Shown here: positions 54,486 through 63,872 of the stretch, piece by piece
How the letters are laid out: each line of letters begins with the position of its first letter
Numbering within the stretch: position 1 is the first letter of the stretch
Source: Lysinibacillus fusiformis
GTDB lineage: Bacteria > Bacillota > Bacilli > Bacillales_A > Planococcaceae
Reading direction: 5' to 3'
Assembly: GCF_007362955.1 (NCBI RefSeq)
Contig: NZ_CP041696.1
Coordinates: 1,178,001-1,242,000, forward strand
DNA: 64,000 nt
The notes under the pieces: generated by a model
What the model was told of the DNA's origin: nothing
Database searches by the model: none
The model's input: only the letters and a program-made list of their open reading frames with translations
Made by a program: the position numbers and the translations under genes

Positions 54486-54662
54486 TTACTGTTTTTTGAA
54501 CTTTTCTTCAGGCTCATCTACCTGAATTGGATCTGTAATTCGATCGTCCTCTGCAAGCTCTAAACCATCACGCATACGCTCCATTTGCTTGCCAAGCTCC
54601 TTCACTTCATCAAAATTACTTGCCATTGTACCATTCTCGATATTCGGAACTTTTTTGTCCAT
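54486..54662 (-). CDS. Small charged hypothetical protein
   Basis: 58 residues from ATG 54662, eight nt after GAGG. It is rich in Glu, Asp and Lys (DKKVPNIENG, DEPEEKFKKQ), hydrophilic and probably unfolded. Such short charged proteins are common in Bacillaceae and some are spore-associated, but no family is claimed. It lies 170 nt upstream of the aldo/keto reductase start. Confidence 0.5.
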   Translation of the reverse strand: MDKKVPNIENGTMASNFDEVKELGKQMERMRDGLELAEDDRITDPIQVDEPEEKFKKQ

Positions 54663-54807
54663 TATCATCACCTCTTTTATAGTTTTCCCGAAATACTAAC
54701 GACTGAACCATTTCTGACATATTTTATTGTGCATTGACGTTTCCTTTTCATAGTAGATAAGCTATACTTAAGGGAGATTTCTTTATAAACATGAGGAGGG
54801 TTCTTCC

Positions 54808-54900
54808 ATGAGTTTATTATTAATTCTTGGTGTTACAGCTGCTTTCTTAGCTGCTATTTTCACGGCTGGTTACGAAGGCGACTACAAAGCGGACAAATAA
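54808..54900 (+). CDS. Short single-span membrane peptide
   Basis: 30 codons, with a strong ribosome site (GAGGAGGG, spacing eight). A hydrophobic helix (LLLILGVTAAFLAAIFTAG) is followed by a charged tail (YEGDYKADK). Two T-tailed hairpins follow immediately. No family recognised; it is the type of small membrane peptide often missed by gene finders. Confidence 0.65.
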   Translation: MSLLLILGVTAAFLAAIFTAGYEGDYKADK

Positions 54901-54910
54901 TACCTCAAGG

Positions 54911-54952
54911 CAATCACTAAGTATGTTCTAATGCTTAGTGATTGTCTTATTT
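54911..54952 (+). terminator. Intrinsic terminator after the membrane peptide
   Basis: CAATCACTAAG pairs with CTTAGTGATTG, followed by TCTTATTTT. A second stem (AAGAAGTA/TACTTCTT, about 54957-54989) lies close behind. Confidence 0.85.
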
Positions 54953-55177
54953 TATAAGAAGTAGCCTTTTACGGTTACTTCTTTTTTTGTGGGCAAATAT
55001 AAAACGAGATAATTGTAAAACCTAGGTTAGGCATAACGAAGATTGTGAATGTCATAAACAATCTACCTTATATATTATTCGATGTAAAAGCTTGACTTTC
55101 AGTAATATATAAAATAAACTTAGTTACATAAAGTAAGTAAATGAGTAAAAATAACTTATAAACGGAGGCACATTATT

Positions 55178-56023
55178 ATGCACTTTCATGAAAAACCAAA
55201 CACATATGTAACAAATGTCGAAATTAAAGTGAGTGATTTACATCGGTCATTAAAATATTATCAAGATGTTATTGGCTTTAAGGTTCTACAAATAGAGTCA
55301 CATACAGCAACTTTAACAGCTGATGGACAAACTGCACTGCTCACAATTACGCAGCCTGAAACAGTTGAGGAAAAAACGAGCTTAACAACAGGGCTTTATC
55401 ACTTTGCCTTACTATTACCAACTCGCCGTGATTTAGCCAATATTATTACACATTTCCGTAACTCTGGCGTTTATTTTGGTGCATCTGACCACGATGTAAG
55501 TGAAGCACTTTATTTACGTGATCCAGATGAAAATGGTATCGAAGTTTATGCAGACCGTCCTGACAGTGACTGGACTTGGCAATTCGATCAAGTTCATATG
55601 GTGACGGAGCCACTTAATATTTCGGCCATCTTAGAAGAAGGTGACGGCGAATGGCATGGACTTCCTACTGATACAGTTATGGGACATATACATTTATCGG
55701 TTTCAAGTTTAACTGCCGCAGAGGAATTTTACACAAAGGGCTTAGGATTCGATATCGTCACTCGCTATGGTGATCAGGCATTATTTATCTCAACAGGTCG
55801 CTATCATCATCATATCGGTCTAAATACTTGGTATTCTGAGGGCGCACCAAAACTTGGTGAAAATCAGGTTGGTTTAAAAACATTTACGCTTAGATTAGAT
55901 AATGAGACACAAGCAGCTGAAATGAAAGAAAACCTACACGCTATCGGAGCAACTACTGTTGATATTGATGATGGTTTCCAGACAGCTGATCCTGCTGGTA
56001 ATGTTGTGTTACTGAAATTTTAA
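55178..56023 (+). CDS. catE: CatE-like catechol 2,3-dioxygenase (VOC family)
   Basis: 281 residues (B. subtilis CatE/YfiE 285). Two VOC domains: NVEIKVSDLHRSLKYYQDVIGF (about 13-34), GLYHFALLLP (about 71-80), DHDVSEALYLRDPDENGIEVYADRP (about 103-127), MGHIHLSV (about 167-174) and YHHHIGLN (about 206-213). It is independent of the aromatic operon at 18-28 kb. In B. subtilis catE belongs to the catDE operon controlled by CatR/YodB; no catD or regulator is seen beside it here. GGAGGC precedes ATG 55178. Confidence 0.9.
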   Translation: MHFHEKPNTYVTNVEIKVSDLHRSLKYYQDVIGFKVLQIESHTATLTADGQTALLTITQPETVEEKTSLTTGLYHFALLLPTRRDLANIITHFRNSGVYFGASDHDVSEALYLRDPDENGIEVYADRPDSDWTWQFDQVHMVTEPLNISAILEEGDGEWHGLPTDTVMGHIHLSVSSLTAAEEFYTKGLGFDIVTRYGDQALFISTGRYHHHIGLNTWYSEGAPKLGENQVGLKTFTLRLDNETQAAEMKENLHAIGATTVDIDDGFQTADPAGNVVLLKF

Positions 56024-56071
56024 GCTATCCGTCACTTTCAGGATTCTATCCATCACTTTCATACCCCAACA

Positions 56072-56110
56072 AAAAAAAGCAGTTCTCACATAAGGAGAAC
56101 TGCCTTTTTT
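56072..56110. terminator. Bidirectional terminator between catE and trmL
   Basis: AAAAAGCAGTTCTC pairs with GAGAACTGCCTTTTTT; T-runs on both strands. Confidence 0.85.
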
Positions 56111-56582
56111 AATGTAACCCTGGGTAACCTTGCTGTCTCAAAGCTTCATATAAGACAATCGCAGCTGTATTCGATAAATTCAGGGAACGTACCTGTTCAC
56201 TTTGTGGAATACGTAGACACATATCCCGACGTTCATAGGCAAAATCCTTTGGCAAGCCTGTCGTTTCTTTGCCAAACATAAAGAATATGTCACGTTCCTT
56301 ATCACTAAAATCATGTGTCGTAAACGGCTCTTCACTATACGTTTCAATTAAATACAAATCGCCGTTTTTCGAAGCCTCTAAAAAATCCTCCAGTGAATCA
56401 TGGTACACAACATTGACACTATGCCAGTAATCTAACCCCGCACGCTTGAGCATTTTATCGTCTGTTGAAAAGCCAAGAGGGCGAATTAAATGCAAAGAGG
56501 TATTTGTACCAGCACAAGTACGTGCAATATTGCCTGTATTTGCTGGAATTTCTGGTTGATATAAAACGATATGCAATGGCAT
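56109..56582 (-). CDS. trmL: tRNA (cytidine(34)-2'-O)-methyltransferase TrmL
   Basis: 157 residues (B. subtilis CspR/TrmL about 160). SPOUT-fold signatures: NTGNIARTCAGTNTSLHLIRPLGF (about 14-37), FMFGKETTGLPKDF (about 101-114) and RSLNLSNTAAIVLYEALRQ (about 133-151), the trefoil-knot SAM site. It methylates the 2'-O of the wobble nucleotide of leucine tRNAs. Located 14 nt after queG, so in the same operon. Confidence 0.95.
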   Translation of the reverse strand: MPLHIVLYQPEIPANTGNIARTCAGTNTSLHLIRPLGFSTDDKMLKRAGLDYWHSVNVVYHDSLEDFLEASKNGDLYLIETYSEEPFTTHDFSDKERDIFFMFGKETTGLPKDFAYERRDMCLRIPQSEQVRSLNLSNTAAIVLYEALRQQGYPGLH

Positions 56583-56596
56583 AACGGTACACTTCC

Positions 56597-57727
56597 TTAG
56601 CTAAAAAATTGTAATCCCTTTTTAATTTCAATGAGTACTTCTCCGTCTTGTTCCTTGTCCTTTGCAGAGCGTAATGCCTGTTCTGCTTGCTCTCCGCCAA
56701 TTTTCCCCAATGCCCATGCTGCCGTTCCTCGGATAACAGGACGTTCATCTTTTTCAAGCAGTGACACTAAATCAGGCACAGCTGTTTGTTCTTTAAAATG
56801 CGCTAGTGCCAAAATGGCATTGCGTTGAATCGGCTTTTTACCACGCCAAGAGCCTGAAACATGTCCAAATTTGTCTTTAAATTCACGGTTAGAAATGGTT
56901 AAAAGCGGTACCAATAAAGGCTTTGCAATTTCTGGATCTGGCTTAAACTCTTCGTGAATCCAGTTTATCTTCCCTTTGTTTTTTGGGCACACTGTTTGGC
57001 AAGTATCACAGCCATACAAACGATTACCAATATGGGTACGAAATTCATCAGGCAAGGTTCCTTTCGTTTGTGTTAAAAAGGCGATACAACGCTGCGAATC
57101 AAGTTGCCCTCCCTCTATTAACGCGCCTGTTGGACAAACATCCAAGCATAAACGGCAATCCCCACATTCATCCTCCATTGGTGTATCCGGTGCAAATGGA
57201 ATATTCGTAATGAGCTCACCTAGATACACATATGAACCAAATTCAGGCGTAATAATCGAGCAATTCTTCCCGCTCCAGCCAATACCCGCACGCTCGGCTA
57301 CTGCCCTATCCACAAGTGCCCCTGTATCAACCATGGATTCTATACGCACACCTTCTACTCGATGTTCAAGCCATGCTGATAATAGTTTCAAGCGTTCTCT
57401 TAACGCTGTATGATAATCGACACCCCAAGAAGCTCTGCAAAAAATACCACGTCTTGAGCCCTTTTTTCCGATAGGTGCATCCTGCATACGTGATGGATAA
57501 GCTACCGCTATGGCAACTATGCTTTCTGCTCCTGTTAATAGTTGAAACGGCTCAGTACGTTTTTCAATATCGCTTTCTTCAAAGCCTGATTGATAGCCGA
57601 GCTCTTGCTGACGACGCAATCGATTTTTCAATTCAGTAAATGGAGCTGCCGTTGTAAAGCCTATTTTATCAACGCCAATGGACATTGCATACGCCACAAA
57701 TTCACGTTGTAGGTCATGTATGTTCAT
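56597..57727 (-). CDS. queG: Epoxyqueuosine reductase QueG
   Basis: 376 residues (B. subtilis QueG 386). The cobalamin-binding N-terminal domain contains DTGALVDRAVAERAGIGWSGKN (about 131-152). Two [4Fe-4S] clusters are indicated by CGDCRLCLDVCPTGAL (about 181-196) and CDTCQTVCPKN (about 227-240). The C-terminal third has HEAT-like repeats (SLLEKDERPVIRGTAAWALGKIGG). It performs the last step of queuosine synthesis in tRNA. TAAGGAGTTGGAAATAAA precedes ATG 57727. Pairs with trmL in an RNA-modification operon. Confidence 0.95.
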   Translation of the reverse strand: MNIHDLQREFVAYAMSIGVDKIGFTTAAPFTELKNRLRRQQELGYQSGFEESDIEKRTEPFQLLTGAESIVAIAVAYPSRMQDAPIGKKGSRRGIFCRASWGVDYHTALRERLKLLSAWLEHRVEGVRIESMVDTGALVDRAVAERAGIGWSGKNCSIITPEFGSYVYLGELITNIPFAPDTPMEDECGDCRLCLDVCPTGALIEGGQLDSQRCIAFLTQTKGTLPDEFRTHIGNRLYGCDTCQTVCPKNKGKINWIHEEFKPDPEIAKPLLVPLLTISNREFKDKFGHVSGSWRGKKPIQRNAILALAHFKEQTAVPDLVSLLEKDERPVIRGTAAWALGKIGGEQAEQALRSAKDKEQDGEVLIEIKKGLQFFS

Positions 57728-57788
57728 TTTATTTCCAACTCCTTACATGATACAATAATAGAAATAGTTAAAGTAGGTGATGATTTTG

Positions 57789-58478
57789 ATGGAAGTTTCA
57801 CTCAATCCATCTCTGAATATACAACATCCTGAGCTGAAAATCGGCATTATTCATTATACCAAAATTGTCGTAGCAGAATCGCCCCAAATGATTAAGGGAC
57901 GAATGCAATTGTATCAGGAAAATCTGTATTTAGAAATGCAGGAGATACCTGTTACAGAACGACTAGGCATCGCAGAATGGCGACAACTATGGAAAAAGTT
58001 CGGTGCTGATCCAAACCGATATCGTCATTCAACAGAAAGCTTAATGCGTCGTATTAGTAAACAAAATTATTTAACACCATTCCAATCTGCTGTCGATTTA
58101 AATAATTTCTTCTCCTTGCAATATGAAATTCCAGTCGGCCTCTATGATATAGCTTATCTTAAAGGAAATGTTGAAATCGCACTTGGCAACGTAGAAACAG
58201 GATATGAAGGCTTGAATGGTCGCTTTAATACGTTAAATAATATCCTCTATAGTTCTGACTTGGAAGGTGCTTTCGGTTCACCATTCGTCGACTCTAAACG
58301 AACGGCTGTCTCAGAGACAACGACAGATGCCTTACAAATTTTCTACCTCCGTCCATCACTGTCAGACAATCAGTGTAAAGAGCTTCTTGACTCTGCTGGA
58401 AAAATGTTCAATCAAATACACGGTGGCGACTATAACACAGCTCTCTTAACAAATGCAGCACCGTCTACTACACTATAA
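57789..58478 (+). CDS. B3/B4 domain protein (PheRS editing-domain-like)
   Basis: 229 residues from ATG 57789. The B3/4 fold is shown by EWRQLWKKFGADPNRYRHSTESLMRRI (about 63-89), PFQSAVDLNNFFSLQYEIPVGLYD (about 96-119) and the loop LEGAFGSPFVDSKRTAVS (about 160-177). Stand-alone B3/B4 proteins resemble the editing domain of the PheRS beta subunit and may clear mischarged tRNA or act on amino-acid derivatives. AGGTGATG lies upstream. Followed closely by the DIP1984-like gene. Confidence 0.8.
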   Translation: MEVSLNPSLNIQHPELKIGIIHYTKIVVAESPQMIKGRMQLYQENLYLEMQEIPVTERLGIAEWRQLWKKFGADPNRYRHSTESLMRRISKQNYLTPFQSAVDLNNFFSLQYEIPVGLYDIAYLKGNVEIALGNVETGYEGLNGRFNTLNNILYSSDLEGAFGSPFVDSKRTAVSETTTDALQIFYLRPSLSDNQCKELLDSAGKMFNQIHGGDYNTALLTNAAPSTTL

Positions 58479-58493
58479 AAAGGACGTGTTTTC

Positions 58494-59003
58494 ATGATAA
58501 ATCTTGCAGAAGCGGTCAAACTGAAAAGCGTTTTAACAAAAAAAGTTCAGGAACTTATTAGCGAGTTACATCGTAGCGCCTTTGTAACCGTCGAAAAGGG
58601 ACAAGCCCCAAAAACGAGCAATCGTACCATGACCGTCATTGAATCTGAGCTAGCTCAAGTACGTCTCGATATACGTATATTAGATCGACTAGTATATGAA
58701 GCAAATATAAAAAATACAGTAGACTTTAAAAGTGAACAATTAACATTGGTTGAAGCAATTGAACTTGCAACACAACTTCGTGCCGAAGCTGAACTTTGTA
58801 AACACTTTAGTACGCATGAGAAAGAAAGTGTCCGTATGGGCTATGGTGAAAATACTGTGCTCTACGAAATTGCCATGTACGAACCCGAAGAATACCGTGA
58901 ACGTGCGCTTAGACTCGAAAAAGATGCACATAAACTCTCCAATTTAGTTAATGCCAAAAACTATAGCGTTGAACTTAACTTTGACGATTCTCGCTATTTC
59001 TAA
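58494..59003 (+). CDS. DIP1984-like helical protein
   Basis: 169 residues, almost entirely helical: LAEAVKLKSVLTKKVQELISELHRSAFV (about 3-30), IESELAQVRLDIRILDRLVYEANI (about 49-72), and EELCKHFSTHEKESV-like charged segments. It recalls the DIP1984/DUF6847 (septicolysin-like) family by its N-terminal pattern, but the match is from memory and uncertain. AAAGGACG precedes the ATG. Fifteen nt after the B3/B4 gene, so co-transcribed. Confidence 0.55.
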   Translation: MINLAEAVKLKSVLTKKVQELISELHRSAFVTVEKGQAPKTSNRTMTVIESELAQVRLDIRILDRLVYEANIKNTVDFKSEQLTLVEAIELATQLRAEAELCKHFSTHEKESVRMGYGENTVLYEIAMYEPEEYRERALRLEKDAHKLSNLVNAKNYSVELNFDDSRYF

Positions 59004-59186
59004 GCTCGGGGCGGTGAGACTCCAAACCGAGGTGAGTGTGTTGTTTTTCGAAACCCTACATTTCAGTAGACAACTTTAATAAACCAATAACATGTGACCT
59101 GTTACTTTATGACCGATGACCAATGACCAACTATCGGCAAAGGCATAAATAACCCCAATCAGATACTATTCGAAAACACCATCCGA

Positions 59187-59226
59187 AAAAATCTCTCTTG
59201 CACCTAGTGTGTAGGAGAGATTTTTT
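59187..59226 (+). terminator. Terminator before the catalase gene
   Basis: AAAAAATCTCTC pairs with GAGAGATTTTTT around a GCAC/GTGT inner helix. Ends the B3/B4-DIP1984 transcript. Confidence 0.85.
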
Positions 59227-59286
59227 ATGTCTAGTTTACCTCTATCCCGGACAGAATGGATGTATATCACAGAAAGGGGTAATACC

Positions 59287-60873
59287 ATGACTAAACAAAA
59301 TGATCCACATCTTGAAAATGACGATACATTGACAAATCGTCAGGGTCACCCTGTTACCAACAATCAAAATCTACGAACTGTAGGTAATCGAGGACCAGCA
59401 ACACTTGAAAATTATGATTTTTTGGAAAAAATAAGTCATTTTGACCGCGAGCGTATTCCTGAGCGTGTTGTACATGCTCGTGGTGCGGGTGCTCATGGCT
59501 ATTTTGAAACATATGGTGTAGTCGGCAATGACCCTATTTCTAAATATACAAGGGCCAAGGTTTTTCAAAATAAGGGAAAACAAACGCCTGTTTTCGTTCG
59601 CTTTTCGACGGTTATTCATGGAGGGCATTCACCTGAAACCTTACGTGATCCGCGTGGCTTTGCAGTGAAGTTTTATACGGAGGACGGTAACTGGGATTTA
59701 GTGGGGAATAATTTAAAGATTTTCTTTATTCGCGATGCGATGAAATTCCCAGATATGATTCATGCTTTCAAGCCCGATCCGATTACAAATATTCAAGATG
59801 TTGAACGCTTTTTTGATTTCTGTGCAAGTTCACCGGAATCTTTCCATATGGTGACCTTTGTTTACTCACCTTGGGGTATTCCAGCCAATTATCGAATGAT
59901 GCAGGGCTCTGGCGTGAATACCTATAAATGGGTGAATAATGAAGGCAAAGCTGTACTTGTAAAGTATCACTGGGAGCCGTTACAAGGTATAAAAAATTTA
60001 ACCCAAAAAGAAGCAGAAGAAATTCAGATGAAAAATTTCAACCATGCAACGCAAGATTTATATGATGCAATTGAAAATGGTGATTACCCTGAGTGGGAGT
60101 TAAATGTACAAATTATGGAGGATGGTCCGAATCCTGAGCTTGATTTTGATCCTTTAGACGATACAAAACTTTGGCCAAACGATAAATTCCCATGGTACCC
60201 CGTCGGTAAAATGGTTTTAAATAAAAATCCTGAAGACTATTTTGCAGAGGTTGAGCAAGCAACTTTCGGTACCGGTGTTCTAGTAGATGGTCTCGATTTC
60301 TCCGATGATAAAATGTTGCAGGGTCGAACATTCTCTTATTCTGACACACAGCGCCACCGAGTCGGAGCCAACTACTTACAACTGCCCATTAATGCCCCAA
60401 AGAAACGTGTAGCAACAAATCAAAATGGTGGGCAAATGCTGTATAAGCGAGATTTAGCACCTGGGCAAAATCCACATATTAACTATGAGCCTTCCATGTT
60501 AAATGGCTTAAAGGAAGCATCACAAACAGCGAAAGAATATACACCACTAGTTGAAGGTCATCTCGTACGTGAATCGATTGATCGTCAAAGTAACACGAAA
60601 CAAGCTGGTGAAACATATCGTAATTTTGAGCAATGGGAGCGAGACGAGCTATTAGAAAATCTTATTCGTGATTTATCGAGTTGCAATATTACTATTCAAG
60701 AAGCAATGATTGCCCTTGCAGAAGAAGCAGATGAAGAATATGGTCGCCTCTTAAAAGAAGGCCTGCAAAAAGCACAAAAGGATTCTTCTACTGCAAGACC
60801 TCTTGGTAACATCGACGGTGACGATGCACCTAACGATGCCGTTAAAAAAAGTCATGATGCTGAGCCCTATTAA
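59287..60873 (+). CDS. Monofunctional haem catalase
   Basis: 528 residues from ATG 59287 (AAAGGGG eight nt upstream; the longer frame begins in the terminator). Catalytic His63 in [12 protein letters not shown], distal Asn in FVRFST (about 105) and QGSGVN (about 222), and the haem-ligand tyrosine motif [17 protein letters not shown] (about 340-356). It splits hydrogen peroxide. The length (small-subunit catalase plus about 40 extra C-terminal residues) is near that of the Bacillus KatX spore catalase, but KatA-type assignment is equally possible. Encoded alone, with its own terminator. Confidence 0.93.
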   Translation: MTKQNDPHLENDDTLTNRQGHPVTNNQNLRTVGNRGPATLENYDFLEKISHFDRERIPERVVHARGAGAHGYFETYGVVGNDPISKYTRAKVFQNKGKQTPVFVRFSTVIHGGHSPETLRDPRGFAVKFYTEDGNWDLVGNNLKIFFIRDAMKFPDMIHAFKPDPITNIQDVERFFDFCASSPESFHMVTFVYSPWGIPANYRMMQGSGVNTYKWVNNEGKAVLVKYHWEPLQGIKNLTQKEAEEIQMKNFNHATQDLYDAIENGDYPEWELNVQIMEDGPNPELDFDPLDDTKLWPNDKFPWYPVGKMVLNKNPEDYFAEVEQATFGTGVLVDGLDFSDDKMLQGRTFSYSDTQRHRVGANYLQLPINAPKKRVATNQNGGQMLYKRDLAPGQNPHINYEPSMLNGLKEASQTAKEYTPLVEGHLVRESIDRQSNTKQAGETYRNFEQWERDELLENLIRDLSSCNITIQEAMIALAEEADEEYGRLLKEGLQKAQKDSSTARPLGNIDGDDAPNDAVKKSHDAEPY

Positions 60874-60876
60874 ATA

Positions 60877-60919
60877 GAAGAAGCGTTCTGCAAGTTTAAA
60901 CATGCAGAACGCTTCTTCT
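60877..60919. terminator. Bidirectional terminator between catalase and LD-carboxypeptidase genes
   Basis: GAAGAAGCGTTCTGCA pairs with TGCAGAACGCTTCTTC; short T/A runs on both sides. Confidence 0.85.
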
Positions 60920-60921
60920 AT

Positions 60922-61824
60922 TTACTGTATACCAGGTAAAATTCGTAATACTTTTTCCTGTGCATCTAAAATTGCATCTACCCCTAATGGTATGGCAATA
61001 TTCGTTATTTCATGTCCGATTTTAAAGCCAGCTACGACAGGAACACCTAATTCAGCAAAATACTCTGTCATTAGCGTTAAGAGTGCCGCTTCATCTGCAC
61101 CGGTTTGCGTAAAGGAACCGATAATAACTCCCGCCAACTGTTCGAGCTTTCGAGCTTGCTTTAATTGTTGTAGCATCGAATCAATACGAGAAATTGATTC
61201 GGCAATATCCTCTATCAATAAAATTTTACCATCTGTACGAACTTCAAACTTCGTACCAAGAGTACTTACGAGTCGACGTAAATTGCCACCTACGATTTGA
61301 CCGCGTGCAACACCTGGTGAAATCGTCGTTAGTGGCGATATCATTTCCGTATATTGTACTTCCATCGGTGTAAAGAGCTGTAAAAACATTTTCCTCGATA
61401 TATCGTCCATTTTACTTGCAGCCATAAGCATCGGTCCATGGAAGGTTACTAAATCTGCAAATTCATGAATCGCACAATGCAAATATGTAAGATCTGAGAA
61501 ACCCCAGAAAATTTTTGGATTTTCTGCTAATAGATCATAATCAATCTTTCCTGCAATACGCGCAGAACCATAACCGCTTTTTACACAAAAAATCGCCTTC
61601 ACTTCTGGATCCTTCACCATGGTATGAAAGTCTGCGAGCCGCTCCTCATCACTACCAGCTAAATAATCATGCTTAGCATGAATGGTTTCGCCTATTTTAT
61701 AGCGTAGGTCTAATTCATCTAGAAAGGCTAATGCTTCTCCAAGCTTTTCTGGCTCTACAAGGCTAGATAACGCTACAAGTCCAACTGTATCACCTTTGAC
61801 CAAACGTGGTACTGTATTTTTCAC
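60922..61824 (-). CDS. LD-carboxypeptidase (peptidase S66, LdcA/YkfA-like)
   Basis: 300 residues from GTG 61824 (AGGAGGGG five nt upstream; longer frame rejected). Nucleophile Ser in FWGFSDLTYLHCA (about 106-118, G-x-S-D), with later Glu/His segments GGNLRRLVSTLGT (about 192-204) and GHEITNIAIPLGV (about 269-281). The family removes the terminal D-alanine from murein tetrapeptides or hydrolyses microcin C7 (MccF). A cell-wall recycling role is likely. Confidence 0.88.
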   Translation of the reverse strand: MKNTVPRLVKGDTVGLVALSSLVEPEKLGEALAFLDELDLRYKIGETIHAKHDYLAGSDEERLADFHTMVKDPEVKAIFCVKSGYGSARIAGKIDYDLLAENPKIFWGFSDLTYLHCAIHEFADLVTFHGPMLMAASKMDDISRKMFLQLFTPMEVQYTEMISPLTTISPGVARGQIVGGNLRRLVSTLGTKFEVRTDGKILLIEDIAESISRIDSMLQQLKQARKLEQLAGVIIGSFTQTGADEAALLTLMTEYFAELGVPVVAGFKIGHEITNIAIPLGVDAILDAQEKVLRILPGIQ

Positions 61825-62041
61825 AATAACCCCTCCTATTCTTACCCCTATTCTAGCATATGTCTGACATTGCATCATTGATTAATCATAGTATTAATGA
61901 TTATAATTGATGTTAGTATTCTGACTATTCAATTAGGATTTGTCGTAATTTACTAAGTAGCTACAATGCTTTAACTTTATTCACTATAAAATTGAATAAA
62001 GGTTAATATGACCAAATTAAGATCGAAGGAGTTTTATTCTC

Positions 62042-62920
62042 ATGAAAATACCACCATATGCACTTTTACTACTCGCAACACTTCTATGGGGTGGTAATTT
62101 TGTGATTGGTCGTGCAGTAAGCGGTGATATTCCGCCACTTACCCTTGCCTTCTTACGCTGGTGTGTTGCCTTTATCGTCTTTTTCCCAATTGCTTTTGGT
62201 AACTTAAAACGTGAATGGCGCATGCTAAAGGCCCATTGGCCAATTGTCCTTCTATTAGCGTTAACAGGGGTTGCGGCGTTTAATACGCTCGTCTATATTG
62301 GGCTACACTACACCACTTCCATTAATGCATCGCTCATGAATTCTTCAACCCCCATTATGATTTACATTTTATCTTTTATTTTCTTAAAGGAAAAACTATC
62401 GAAGTTTCAAATTCTCGGAACAGCCTTATCACTTAGTGGTGTCGTTTTTATTATTTCAGGAGGCTCATTTGCAAGCTTGGTCGATTTCACATTCAATAAA
62501 GGTGACCTAATTGTTGTAGTAGCCATCTTCTGTTGGAGCATTTATTCACTCCTTGTAAAGCAATATGCAGGCCGTTTACCAGGACATTCTACATTTCTTG
62601 TAACAATCTTTATAGGAGCTATGATGCTTCTGCCGTTTTACGTGTATGAATCAATGACCATGACTAACTCCATTCACTGGCAATGGTCAACTATTGTCGC
62701 GATTTTATATGTCGGCATTTTTGCATCCATTGTAGCCTTTCTTAGTTGGAATAGCGGTGTCATCCAACTTGGTGCTAACAAGGCAAGTATTTACCTCAAT
62801 TTTATCCCTATATTTGCGTCCATTTTTGCTGTCATCGTTCTTGGAGAAAAGCTACACACGTTCCAGTTTATTGGTGGGATAGCCGTCGTCGCAGGTGTTT
62901 TATTGACTGAAAAAAAATAA
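62042..62920 (+). CDS. EamA/DMT-family transporter
   Basis: 292 residues with ten predicted membrane helices in two EamA repeats (about 3-140 and 150-290). Family sequence: LLLATLLWGGNFVIGRAV (about 8-25), FLRWCVAFIVFFP (about 38-50), NSSTPIMIYILSFIFLKEKLS (about 100-120) and AILYVGIFASIVAFLSWNSGV near 220-240. A drug/metabolite exporter of unknown substrate. AAGGAG precedes ATG 62042. Confidence 0.9.
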   Translation: MKIPPYALLLLATLLWGGNFVIGRAVSGDIPPLTLAFLRWCVAFIVFFPIAFGNLKREWRMLKAHWPIVLLLALTGVAAFNTLVYIGLHYTTSINASLMNSSTPIMIYILSFIFLKEKLSKFQILGTALSLSGVVFIISGGSFASLVDFTFNKGDLIVVVAIFCWSIYSLLVKQYAGRLPGHSTFLVTIFIGAMMLLPFYVYESMTMTNSIHWQWSTIVAILYVGIFASIVAFLSWNSGVIQLGANKASIYLNFIPIFASIFAVIVLGEKLHTFQFIGGIAVVAGVLLTEKK

Positions 62921-62921
62921 C

Positions 62922-62960
62922 AAGCGTAGACTTCAACCAAATGAAGTCTACGCTTATTTT
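62922..62960. terminator. Bidirectional terminator between DMT exporter and nagB
   Basis: AAGCGTAGACTTCA pairs with TGAAGTCTACGCTT; T-runs on both strands. Confidence 0.9.
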
Positions 62961-62962
62961 TC

Positions 62963-63688
62963 TTATTTTGTACCACCGTAAATGACCGTTACATTCGGGT
63001 GATTTAACAACTGACTAGCTGGGAAATCTTCCGAAACAACACCACTTTGTAATTTTTCGATTGCCTCTAACTTTTTTTCACCAAACGCAATCAATACAAT
63101 TGCCTTGGCATTCATAATAGATTGAATACCCATTGTAATGGCTTGCGTTGGTACATCGGCTGGATTATCAAAATAAATGGCATTTTCAGTTCGTGTAGAT
63201 TCTGTTAGTTCCACAATGTTTGTTAATGATGCAAACGATGTGCCCGGCTCATTAAAGCCAATATGTCCATTTACACCAATACCTAGTAGTTGCAAGTCAA
63301 TGCCACCAGCTTCTGCTATACGCGCATCATAGGCAACACACTCAGCTGCTAAGTTCGTTACTTTGCCATTTGGTAAATGAATATTTTTTTCGTTAATATC
63401 CACATGATTAAATAAATTCTCATGCATAAACGTCCAGTAACTAGCTGGACTAGATTGATCTAGACCCACATATTCATCTAGATTAAACGTTTTCACATCT
63501 TTAAAAGAAATATCTCCAGCTTGTTGACCTTTGACTAATTCCTTATACATCCCCACTGGCGAGCCACCAGTTGCAAGCCCTAAAATACTTGCTGGCTTTA
63601 CTTGCAGCTGCTCAGTAAAAATACTTGCTGCCACTATACTCATTTCATCATACGAATTTACTTCTATCCATCTCATTGTGCTTGTCAT
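62963..63688 (-). CDS. nagB: Glucosamine-6-phosphate deaminase
   Basis: 241 residues. The phosphate-loop LGLATGGSPVGMYKELV (about 37-53), catalytic Asp region FNLDEYVGLD (about 68-77), GIGVNGHIGFNEPGTSF (about 132-148) and MGIQSIMNAK (about 190-199) identify NagB. It converts glucosamine-6-P to fructose-6-P and ammonia in amino-sugar catabolism. AAGGTAGGT precedes ATG 63688. No nagA neighbour is in the window; the upstream sequence reaches the edge gene on the other strand. Confidence 0.95.
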   Translation of the reverse strand: MTSTMRWIEVNSYDEMSIVAASIFTEQLQVKPASILGLATGGSPVGMYKELVKGQQAGDISFKDVKTFNLDEYVGLDQSSPASYWTFMHENLFNHVDINEKNIHLPNGKVTNLAAECVAYDARIAEAGGIDLQLLGIGVNGHIGFNEPGTSFASLTNIVELTESTRTENAIYFDNPADVPTQAITMGIQSIMNAKAIVLIAFGEKKLEAIEKLQSGVVSEDFPASQLLNHPNVTVIYGGTK

Positions 63689-63872
63689 CCATATACCTAC
63701 CTTACAATCATTTTTATTAACTAAAATGGAAAATATTTTACTAATTAGTAGCTAATATATTAATATTACAAGTTATCTAATTACTTTTCTATTATTTTCT
63801 TTATCAATCTTTATGCGTGTATTCTCTTAGCAATTCGGTTATGTTAAATAGTAAGGAAGTGAGGCGATTTTT

